In this document: one piece after another, positions 55,922 through 64,000 of the stretch
Position numbering within the stretch: position 1 is the first letter of the stretch
Layout of the letters: the number at the start of each line of letters is the position of its first letter
Translations under genes and position numbers: made by a program
Assembly (NCBI RefSeq): GCF_902635505.1
Contig: NC_045428.1
Coordinates: forward strand, 303,729,107-303,793,106
Direction of reading: 5' to 3'
Length of the DNA: 64,000 nt
Source of the DNA: Sarcophilus harrisii
Taxonomy: Eukaryota > Chordata > Mammalia > Dasyuromorphia > Dasyuridae
Notes under the pieces: model-generated
Database searches by the model: none
Told to the model about the DNA's origin: nothing
The model's input: only the letters and a program-made list of their open reading frames with translations

Positions 55922-55924
<3 letters not shown>

Positions 55925-56189
55925 TTGTTCACAAAGGAATTTGCATATGGAGAGATCATATGTAGATAAAATACACAGAAAGTAGAAGAAAGTCAGTTTT
56001 AGAGAGGAAGACTTGAGTGGCAGATTTCAAGTATACATTGCCCAGGAGGTTGTGAGAAGTTTGTCAGAGGGGTAAAGGCAATATTTTGATAAATAATATA
56101 CTATCCTATTATAATATACTCAATGCTCTATTTTATTTCATATGTGCATAATAAGTTCTAGAATTTATTTTCTCTTACATTGAATATAG

Positions 56190-56435
56190 GGACACAATAG
56201 ATAGAACACTCAGTCTGGAGTCAGGAAAATTCATCTTCCTGAGTTCAAATCAAGCCTCAAATACTTACTAGCTGTGTGACCCTAGACAAGTCACATGAAC
56301 CTGTTCCCCTCAGTTTTCTCATCTGTAAAATGAGCTGGAAAAAGAAAGGGCAAACAACTACAATATCTTTGCTAAGAAAACCTCAAGAAGTTAGACATAA
56401 CTAAAAAGCTACTGAGCAACAGCAAATATTAAATC
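56190..56435 (+). mobile_element. MAR1 SINE, near full length
   Basis: CACAATAGATAGAACACTCA, CTGAGTTCAAATCAAGCCTC, GCTGTGTGACCCTAGACAAG, CATCTGTAAAATGAGCTGG, ACTGAGCAACAGCAA. Confidence 0.88.
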
Positions 56436-56439
56436 TTGG

Positions 56440-56675
56440 GAAGTTTACTAAAAATTAAAAGATGCAAGAATTAAAAAAGACTGAATATAGAACTTAGATA
56501 ATTTTATATGAAAATCTTCCTACTCCAGGGATGTAAACAGTTTTGTGGGATTCAATATAGAAAAACTTCATCTTAAATTATTATTTATTAATTTATAAAG
56601 CAGTCTAATTATCTGTAATTTTCATGAAAAAAAACACAACAAATAAATTTTAGGGGCAGGGGAGAGGTCATTTGT
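56440..56675. other. unassigned AT-rich sequence
   Basis: No family recognised. Confidence 0.3.
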
Positions 56676-56679
56676 TTAT

Positions 56680-57090
56680 TCATTTACCAAACATTTATTT
56701 AAATCCCTCCTGTTTATTAAGCACTTCCTGTGGGCCAAATAAGGCAGCTAAGTGGCACAATGGATAGTGGCTTGGAATCAGGAAGACTAATCTTCATGAG
56801 TTCAAATTTGACCTCAGACACTTACTAGCTATGTGACCCTGAACAAGTCACTTTACCCTAAAATGGCAAATCACTCCAATGTTTCTACCAAGAAAACTCC
56901 AAATGGGATCATGACGAACCAGACATGACTGAAAAATAACCCAACAACAAGTGTGCCAGGTATGTTAGGTAATGTTAGGTATGTTACCTAAGATAACTAA
57001 AAGATAAGATGAAAACAGTCCCTGTCCAAGGAGTTTTACATTCTAACTAGCTGTACACAAATAAATATAAAATATATAGATAATAGGAGT
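56680..57090 (-). mobile_element. L2 LINE 3' end, antisense, split by a SINE
   Basis: TTCATTTACCAAACATTTAT and TTATTAAGCACTTCCTGTGG, break, then GTGTGCCAGGTATGTTAGG, AACAGTCCCTGTCCAAGGAG and ACATTCTAACTAGCTGTAC: the L2 tail read backwards. Confidence 0.75.
56742..56957 (+). mobile_element. MAR1 SINE nested in L2
   Basis: GGCAGCTAAGTGGCACAATG, CATGAGTTCAAATTTGACCTC, CTATGTGACCCTGAACAAGT, GGGATCATGACGAACCAGAC, ACCCAACAACAA. Confidence 0.9.
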
Positions 57091-57094
57091 CTAG

Positions 57095-57930
57095 GGCATA
57101 TGCAATCTCCATTAACTTTTAAAGATGGATTCTTTCCAAGGAGAATTTTAGGGAGCTGCTTCTGAGAAAATTGTGATAACTTAAGAGGGATGTGTCCCAG
57201 AAATAATGAGTTTTTGTGAACATTCTGTTACTGGCATTGAAGCTAAAGTGCTTTGATTGGCTTCATAGGCATTCAAAGGCTCATTGTTTCAGCACTTGAA
57301 GGAGCTCTATGTGAAAGATGGAAATAAAGCATACAAACCCATACAATCTTGTGGGTTGAAAAGGTCTGGAGGGCTTTTCTGTCTCCTGTCATTCCTAAAT
57401 TCAGGTTTGCAGCCAGCATAGCATTGATGATTTGAGGAGTAAGGAGTGACCTTTGTGAATGATCTTTGGGACGCTCCAACAATTAGCTGAAACCCAGGCT
57501 CATTAAACAGTAATGCTACATCTGGACATGAATTTTGGTGGCACTAATGCTATGTAGGAACTGAGCTAAGTTTCTGGATCACTCCCTCAGAGGTTGAAGT
57601 AGTATAGGAAACAGTTTATTCCAAAAGTGTTGGGAAGGGGAGAATGTTTTCATTTTTGTTTGCCAATTTATTGTAGTTGTGCCTTTGAAGTCAATATCCT
57701 TTTGAAAAAGCTAATCGATATTAGATAGTTAAATGGATGGTATACTAGTGATCAACCTCTAATGGTGGAAGCAGAGGAATCTGGAACCTTAAGGGGAAAA
57801 GTATTCTGTTGACCCTGAGGCAATGAGCCAGAATGTACATGTTACATATGCAAAGTAAATTCTGAACAGTTTTAGCAGGAGAGAGGCTCTAACGACTTGG
57901 GGGGAATTTATATTAAGCCTTGTGTGATAG
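57095..57930. other. unassigned, repeat-poor intergenic sequence
   Basis: No repeat family recognised. A 69-codon minus-strand frame at 57273..57482 has no known domain. A reasonable place to look for conserved non-coding elements. Confidence 0.35.
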
Positions 57931-57934
57931 ATGG

Positions 57935-58335
57935 TACTTGAGCTTTGAAGGAAACTAGGAATTCTGAGGCAATGGCGAGGAGAGATTGTATTCTAGGCAG
58001 CCTGGGTGATGGAATTTTCTGTAGGAGGAACAGAAAGTAAGCCATTTTAGCTAATGTGCTGAAGAGGAACATAGGAGTATGTGAAGGAGAATAATATGGA
58101 CTGAGCTTGGGAAAGAAAAATAGACTTGGTTATAAACTTTACTTTTCATTTCAATCAAGAGTTTGACAAGAGACAAGAGGGAGCCTCTGGAGCCTTTTAG
58201 AACAGGATTGATGCTTTAGGGATATGGATTTGGTAGGTGTAACAGGATGGTTTGGAGAAAGGAGAGTTTTGAGTTAAAGAGAACATTTAGGAGACTACTG
58301 TAATAGTCTGGACAAGAGAAATAGCAGCATGAACC
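57935..58335 (-). mobile_element. L2 LINE, antisense, decayed
   Basis: GAGAGATTGTATTCTAGGCAG, GAGCCTTTTAGAACAGGATTG, GGAGACTACTGTAATAGTCTG: the complement of L2 ORF2 3' segments, as seen at 200..560. Confidence 0.6.
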
Positions 58336-58339
58336 AGAG

Positions 58340-58985
58340 TGATTTTTTGGAGCCTTTATTTCTCTATCTAAAAGTAAAAGGCTTTAACTTTGATCATAAA
58401 GGGCAAATTTTGATGGCTGTTTGGCTTAGATTTAAAACTATGAATGTTGTCTGACTTCAGTGAATCTATGGAAGGGATATAGAAAGCCCATTCGAGCAAG
58501 AAAGGACCTGGGAACTCTAGGATGGGCGCAAACATTCAATAGTGGTAAGGTGAGGTGTAAATGCAAAGTAATTTTGGTGTTACTTATTCAGCTTCTTGGT
58601 TTAAGCCTTTCCTGTTATGGTCACCCTACTTTTCATCTAAGGAGGGGATTTCCACATGCCTCCAGAAATGTGGACAGGAAAGATTTGTGGTGAATGGCTC
58701 AGGGAAAGGGCAATTTGAACCTCATCTGTGATTCACCCTGGATTCTATTCATGGCCCCTTGGTTATCTTCAACAAATTCCCCAGACTTGATTATGAAATC
58801 AAGACTGAAAAACCAGGTCTTTGGGTTGGTTGATTGTATTTTTAGTTGGGTCATCAAGAATCTTCCAAACAGGCTAAAAATTACACAATTCTAACTGGGG
58901 AGGAAAGAGTTAGTGTCTCTAAAAGGGTGGGGAAATTCACAGTTTAAAAAGAGGAACAGTACAGATTGAGAAATTATTACTTTAC
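58340..58985. other. repeat-poor sequence upstream of the possible exon
   Basis: No repeat recognised. Two adjacent plus-strand frames (58460..58693 and 58694..58894) show no known domain. The last 60 bases carry the kappaB-like and TATA-like motifs noted for 58988..59103. Confidence 0.35.
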
Positions 58986-58987
58986 AG

Positions 58988-59103
58988 AGAGACTTCAGTG
59001 TAGCATCCTTGCCTAGCTACAGAGAAAGCAACTGCCAGGCACCAGGCACCAGGTGAAGAAGCCTCCCTGTTTGGAGAAAGTAAAAGGATCAAGCCATCAT
59101 AGG
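58988..59103 (+). other. possible non-coding 5' exon, perhaps of CD86
   Basis: A 116-base non-repetitive segment with an acceptor-like TTACTTTACAG just before it and a consensus GTGAGT donor at 59104. Upstream are a TTTAAAAA box (58943..58950) and a kappaB-like GGGAAATTCA (58930..58939), so it could instead be a first exon starting near 58975. No long frame is open, so it would be untranslated. It contains the short tandem GCACCAG GCACCAG near 59038. CD86 is the next gene on this side in human, is transcribed away from ILDR1, has untranslated 5' exons and is controlled by NF-kappaB. The link is inference only, and splice-like motifs occur by chance. Confidence 0.22.
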
Positions 59104-59164
59104 GTGAGTGAGAGAGTCTAGTTATTTTTTTAAGGTATTCATAAATTATCTAAAATTAAAACAA

Positions 59165-59350
59165 GACTGAACTTTCTCATAGATAGGGAATTGTAAGAGA
59201 TCTTCATGGTCATTTAGTCTCCATTTACAGATGAGGAAACAGAATCAAAGAAATTAAGTGGCTTCTCCATGGACATACAACTAATACATAGCAGAAATGA
59301 GATTAGAATTCAAAGCCTCTGACTCCAAGTCTAGGATTCTTTCTCCTGCA
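59165..59350 (-). mobile_element. MIR SINE, antisense
   Basis: CATTTACAGATGAGGAAACAG, GAAATGAGATTAGAATTCAAA, AAGTCTAGGATTCTTTCTCC. Confidence 0.7.
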
Positions 59351-59389
59351 AAAGCCATGTGTGCTATTGGTTTCAAATTGCTGCCAAAG

Positions 59390-59560
59390 AACTTTATTAA
59401 ACTCTTTGGATTTTAGTTTATCTGTCAAATGAAAATATTGCACTATAGGAATCCTAAATTTCATTCCAACTCTAAAGTCCTATGATCCAATAAGATAAGG
59501 TGTAAAGTACTTTGCAAAGCTCAAAGTGCTATATAAATGTAAGATAAATATAATAATAAT
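59390..59560 (+). mobile_element. MIR SINE 3' part
   Basis: TTTAGTTTATCTGTCAAATG, AACTCTAAAGTCCTATGATC, GTACTTTGCAAAGCTCAAAG, then a (TAA)n tail to 59562. Confidence 0.65.
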
Positions 59561-59799
59561 AAATAAAATCAATAAATACAGATACTTAGTACAATATAGC
59601 ATAATGAATAATTGTTAATTAGTATGTCATAATGTAATTGCTGATAATTAATGTAACAAATAATAATAATAATTGTTGTAACCAGATGGTCAGAATGATG
59701 TGCCTAAGCTGAGCCTGTGCTGAAAGTGAAAGTTGTTGAGCAGTTTGTCACAAAGAGTGTTAAAAGGGGAGATAATAGAAGGATCCTCTGGCTCAGTTT

Positions 59800-59945
59800 C
59801 TTTCTTTCTGTGGCCATTACTACCTCTTTCCCAGGGATTTGAGGGCTGGGACTGCCTCATTTCTATAGATGAATCCCTGACATGTACCATGATACCTGGC
59901 ACACAGTAAGTGCTTTATAATGCTTGTTGATTGATCAATACATCT
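59800..59945 (+). mobile_element. L2 3' end
   Basis: TTTGAGGGCTGGGACTGCCT, GATACCTGGCACACAGTAAG, TGCTTTATAATGCTTGTTG. Confidence 0.75.
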
Positions 59946-60104
59946 AATTCAGAGAGAGAGTTCCAAAGGCCAGTGAACCACTGAAAGGAAAGATTCAATC
60001 AATTTGCAGGGCACAAAACATTCCCAAAGCAATTATATTTAGCTGCTTTTGAATTTTGTTTCATTCAGCTAACTTTTAAGGTTAAGAACAACTAATGTAA
60101 AACA

Positions 60105-60380
60105 TAGTTTGGTGCGGTAAATAGGATGCTGAGTATTTTGAGCCAGAGAATCTGAGTTCAAATCCAAGAAGCATAGGGCAAGTAAACAGGATGATGGTTT
60201 TAAAGTAAGAGAACCTGAATTCAGATCCTGGTCCTAGTACTTACTCACTTTGTGATGTTAGGCAAGCCATCTCTCCTTTTTGGGACTCAATTTCTTCATT
60301 TGTAAAAGGAGAGGATTGTGCTAGATGATTGCTGAGGTCCCTCCCAGCTCTAAATTTATGATCCTGTATTAGATAAGGAG
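60105..60380 (+). mobile_element. MIR-type SINEs, partial then longer
   Basis: A head fragment (GTGCGGTAAATAGGATGCTG, TCTGAGTTCAAATCC) to about 60170. The second copy from 60185 has GAATTCAGATCCTGGTCC, TTTCTTCATTTGTAAAAGGA and CCTCCCAGCTCTAAATTTATG. Confidence 0.7.
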
Positions 60381-60804
60381 GGAAAATGGACTGAGGGAAA
60401 GAGGGAATTGAAAAGTGAAAGAAGGAATAGGAGGGGAAAAGAAAGACATTCTCATATATTCACATGCCCACTGAGATCAAGCCACATCCATTAGGTTTAG
60501 ATGAAGGTATTCTTCCTTTCAGTTCTGATCATATTCTTCTTTTCTCTTGCGCTGTGGGCATTTGAATTAGTTATCTGACTACTCTTTTAAATGCCTTGAG
60601 AAATCCCTTTTCTGCTTTTATTTTTATTCTTCAGAGCTTAAAACTTAAAAAAAAAAAAATCCAGAGTCTAAAATGAAACTTTTCCACCTGTCAAAGTGAC
60701 AGTTCAGATCATGTCTCCCTTTCTTCTCCTTTCTCTATACTATGTCACTCAGTGATCTCATCAACTCCCATAAATTTAATTACTACTTCTATACTGATGA
60801 TTCT

Positions 60805-61140
60805 CTTTTTTAAAATAGTATTTTATTTTTCCAAATACATAAAAGATAATTTTCAAAATTTTTGCAAAACTTTGTGTTTCAAATTTTTCTCCCTCCCTTC
60901 GGCCCCTTCTCCTAGATAGCAAGCAATCTGAAATAGCAATTCTTCTGAATAAATTTCCATATTCCTCATATTACACAAGAAAATCAGATCAAAAGAGAAA
61001 AACCAAAAGAAAAGAAAGAAAAAACCAGGAAACAAACAACAATAACAAAAGGTGAAAATATTATGCTTTGATCCACATTCAATCTCCATAATTCTCTCTG
61101 GTTGCAGATGGCACTTTCTATCAGAAGCCTATTAGAACTT
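60805..61140 (-). mobile_element. antisense L1 3' UTR nested in L2
   Basis: GTATTTTATTTTTCCAAATAC, TAGATAGCAAGCAATCTGAA, CATATTCCTCATATTACACAAG. ATACTGATGATTCT (60791..60804) and ATGCTGATAATTTT (61141..61154) look like decayed target duplications. Confidence 0.75.
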
Positions 61141-61631
61141 ATGCTGATAATTTTTAAATCTACCAATACTGCTCCAATCTCTCTGTTGATCTCTAATCTG
61201 TAACTATCTTTTAGACATCTCAAACTGGATGTATAGTGGACTGCTTAAACTCAATTCTGTATGTCCAAACAGAACTCATCCTCCTCCATTCCTATACCAC
61301 CATACTCCTAAATTCCCAATCTAGGAATCATTCTGGAATCCTCACTATTTCTCACCCCTCATATCCAAGCTGTTGCCAAGGCTTCTCTAATTCCCCTTTG
61401 CAACATCCCTGGAATATATTCCCTTTTTTCCTTGACACTGACCTCTATGGAACAGACCTTCATCATCTTACACATGGATTATTGTAATAGCTTGGCTGGT
61501 GGGTCGGCCTGCCTTAGGTCTCTCCTCACTCCAATCCATCCACCATTCAGCTACTAAAGTGAATTTCCTAGAGCACAAGTCTGATCATATCACACCCTAC
61601 TCACTAGACTCTAGTAGCTTCCTATGATTGG

Positions 61632-62070
61632 GTTGCAGAAGCTGAACCCCCAAAATATTAGGGTTCCAGACCCGTGTCATAAGGTGTCTCAACAGAATTT
61701 ATAGGCTTAGATCATCTCTAAATCAAGGCAAAGATTTTAGTGTTATACCACTAACTGGCTGTCTTAAGTTCCAAAAGGCAGTTAGTGAAGATGTAGAGGA
61801 ACAAAAGATACTTTTATAGGCAGAAGTGAGAAAGAAAAACAAGGGCTATTTAGGAATTTACTCATCAGCTCCAAGATTGGTTAAAGGTAAGATATGTTGG
61901 GCATTTCACCTAATTATGGTTACTCATTATAACTGACCATTAAAATTAAACTAAGGTGAGATCATTCTTGAGAAAGGAAAAAAAAAGCAAGCAAATAACA
62001 AAAAAAGTGAAAATACTATGTTGTGATCCACACTTAGTTCTCAGTATTTTTTTATACCTTTATTTTATAA
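61632..62070 (-). mobile_element. LTR-like fossil and L1 scrap nested in L2
   Basis: 61632..61960 reads as an LTR on the minus strand: a TATAAAAG box (complement at 61812..61819) about 180 bases from its 3' side, which ends GGGGGTTCAGCTTCTG. This suggests an old retroviral LTR with the start of the adjoining region. 61960..62065 resembles an antisense L1 3' piece. No genes. Class uncertain. Confidence 0.4.
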
Positions 62071-62324
62071 TCTGGTGACACAAGCCTCTGTGCCATTCCT
62101 CAAACAAGACACTATCTCTCCCCTCCAAGCATTTTTTTCAGGCTCTCTTCCATGCCTGGAATATTCATCCTTACCTTTACCTCCTGATTTCTTTAAAGTT
62201 TCAGCTAAAATCTTCAAACCTTTCTTAATTAGCTCTCCTTCCCTTACTGCTAATTCTTTCCTTCTGATTATAAGTGTGTATGTAGGCGTCTATATATTAT
62301 GTGTATATGTATATATATATATGC

Positions 62325-62325
<1 letters not shown>

Positions 62326-62370
<45 letters not shown>
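62326..62370. repeat. (GT)n microsatellite
   Basis: About 44 bases of uninterrupted GT inside the last L2 block. Confidence 0.95.
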
Positions 62371-62373
<3 letters not shown>

Positions 62374-62574
62374 GAAAAAAAAACTGTCTCCTCCATTAGA
62401 GTGGGAGCTCCATGAGAACAGGAAAGCACCTTTTGCCTTTCTTTGTATTCTCAGCACTTGCCTTGATGCCTAGCACATAGTAATAACTTAATAAATGTTT
62501 ATTGATTATCTGTGAAAAAATAATTTAGGATTTAGAAATTTAGAGGTTTCTGGTGATTGGCTACAGTTGGCTTG

Positions 62575-62655
62575 ATACTTTCTGTCTCTCTTTGTGTGTC
62601 TTTGTCTCTGTCTCTGTCTCCTTCCCTTTTTCTCTTCTCTCTCTTCCTTAACTGA
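62575..62655. repeat. CT-rich low-complexity tract
   Basis: TCTGTCTCTGTCTC units grading into TTCTCTTCTCTC. Confidence 0.85.
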
Positions 62656-62659
62656 AAGG

Positions 62660-63235
62660 TAAGAGCTTTTTTATTCAAAAGTATTTGAAAGTTCCATTGA
62701 AATTATTTGACTCATTTGAGCCTTCTTACTAAAATAAATTGAGGGAGAGGTAGGAGGAGAGATCATTCCGAGTTTTGATGGGAATTTACAAAAATACTTA
62801 GCTATGCTCCATCCCTACCTACCTGACTTTTAGAAATCAGTGAGTTTACCCAGGTTTAACCAGACGTATTAAAAAAGAAAGTCGCCTCTTGGATATAATA
62901 TGAGGATCAGCCACAAGCCCCCATCCCAAATATCTCTTATCCTCATGCCTGAAATGTTACCATTTAGAGTTTATTAACTGTGTTAAACAATTCTTCTCTC
63001 CTGATACTCTTTAAAAAATGCAAATACTTCAGAAAAAGGCAAAATATTAATAAGACTCTAATATCTTAGTGTGAATTTATCAGATCTTCTTGCAGAGAAT
63101 GTCAGAAGTCAATCCATCCTCCCACTCCACTTTTTCCCTCCACACACATACATACTCACCTATAGTTATTATAGCTTACAGCTTCAAGTACAAGTTAGAT
63201 TCTCTTCTTCCTTTGGTATCAGCAAATTGATGAGT
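62660..63235. other. unassigned intergenic sequence
   Basis: No repeat family or exon recognised. Confidence 0.3.
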
Positions 63236-63239
63236 TAGG

Positions 63240-63440
63240 GTAGGGGTTCTCCACCTTTGCGTGTCATGGATCTCTTTGGCAATCTAATTCTAAGGACTAT
63301 AGAACATTGTCTTTAAAGTCATAAAAGAAAAATAAATAGGATCTGAAAGAAAACCAATTATAATAAACTATAGTTACCTATTTTTAAAAAATAAAATCAA
63401 ACATGTTCATGGATCCCAGGTTAAAAACTTCTGATAGTAG
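63240..63440. mobile_element. non-autonomous hAT-like DNA transposon
   Basis: GGGGTTCTCCACCTTTGCGT at one end and CCCAGGTTAAAAACTTCTG at the other are imperfect inverted termini. The interior has CATGGATCTCTTTGGCAATC near the left end and GTTCATGGATCC near the right. This resembles the short MER/Charlie-type hAT elements of mammals. Old; the exact family is not assigned. Confidence 0.5.
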
Positions 63441-63714
63441 AAGTTTTCTAACAGCAGAATCTCTAGTAATGATGAGACTATAAAGAGAGAAAAGACTTCT
63501 GATGAAATTTTTGTTTCTATATAATTCATATTAATAAGTAGAAAAACCAAAGTAGAATTCAAATTGGGAAGTGTTCAGTTATCTTCTTGGAAGGTATTAA
63601 AGATTAGAGAGAATGTAAGAAAAAAAAATCCCTTGAACTACTACAAAGGTAAATTATACACAATCTTGTTCAGAAAATCCCCAGAATATAAAATGCTACT
63701 CAGAAAATAATTAT

Positions 63715-64000
63715 GTTATGCACTGAATCGTTAGACCTGAATAAAATTATTATGGCCACTCCTGACCACTCCACTCCACCCCTTGCCATTAGAACTGGGA
63801 GAAATGAGTCACAAAAAACCTAGGCGCTTCAATATCCTTTATATACCATCATGTCATAAAATCCAGGAACCTTGCTGGGATAATTCCCCCTCTGTTTGAG
63901 TATTGCCCCTCGTTTCGATGTCTCCTGCCCTCCACCTTCTTATCTTGACCCTTACCCTGTCAGGATTAGCTTATGATCCTTTCCTGGAATTATGACTTGT
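63715..64000 (+). mobile_element. LTR-like fossil, LTR family 2, copy 3 (runs off the window)
   Basis: Starts TGTTATGCACTGAATCG and has ACCTGAATAAAATTATTATG, a TTTATATACC box near 63839, and TTATGATCCTTTCCTGGAAT. It matches the complement of 53005..53262 in the same order. The right end lies outside the window. Confidence 0.65.

Larger units (their letters stand above)
60690..62515 (+). mobile_element. L2 LINE 3' part, broken by two later insertions
   Basis: Three blocks in the correct L2 order: 60690..60804 (CTCAGTGATCTCATCAACTC), 61155..61630 (AGACATCTCAAACTGGATGT, CAATCCATCCACCATTCAGC) and about 62071..62515 (GAGTGGGAGCTCCATGAGAA, ATAATAACTTAATAAATGTTT). Short open frames across it are remnants of the L2 reverse-transcriptase frame. 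A (GT)n microsatellite lies in the last block. Confidence 0.8.

Noticed and set aside
62075-62473. 132-codon plus-strand open frame
   Set aside because: L2 3' end plus a GT microsatellite that reads as Val/Cys repeats.

Overview
This is an AT-rich, repeat-dense piece of a marsupial chromosome, probably from an Australian lineage. The evidence is the repeat content. There are many tRNA-headed CORE-SINEs of the MIR and MAR1 kind, at least two short poly(A)-ended SINE copies of the WSINE1 type, marsupial L1 3' ends in both orientations, old L2 and CR1/L3 fragments, and several solo-LTR-like fossils. The species is not determined, and Australian rather than American origin is an inference from the WSINE1-like copies.

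Only one protein-coding gene can be supported: ILDR1 (angulin-2) on the minus strand. Its first coding exon (39983..40043) encodes the start codon and signal peptide. Its second coding exon (5958..6128) encodes the first part of the Ig V-type domain. Both have consensus splice sites, both junctions are phase 1, and the joined peptide matches the mammalian ILDR1 N-terminus as I remember it. Intron 1 is about 33.9 kb and full of repeats. Positions 1..5957 are the start of intron 2; exon 3 and later exons lie beyond the left edge.

Positions 40044..40390 hold the ILDR1 5' UTR and proximal promoter, the most GC-rich part of the window, with a GC box, a CCAAT box and a run of five C-tracts that is a G-quadruplex motif on the gene's sense strand. 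From 40.4 to 64 kb is upstream intergenic DNA. In human the next gene on this side is CD86, in the opposite orientation. I found no CD86 coding exon, but 58988..59103 could be a non-coding 5' exon: it has a consensus donor and, just upstream, a TATA-like box and a kappaB-like site.

The rest is layered repeats: L2 copies broken by later L1 and LTR insertions, L1 inserted into L1, L1 3' ends with readable target-site duplications, two LTR families with several copies each, a short L1/HAL1-like element, and long microsatellites and purine tracts. I found no CRISPR array, operon, bacterial gene, functional tRNA or rRNA, and nothing I could defend as a new molecular system. The least explained items are an orphan 32-base poly(A) at 55890 with duplication-like flanks, a diverged repeat pair at 45.7 and 46.6 kb that I cannot name, an LTR flanked by long direct repeats at 28.1..28.9 kb, and the possible exon at 59.0 kb.
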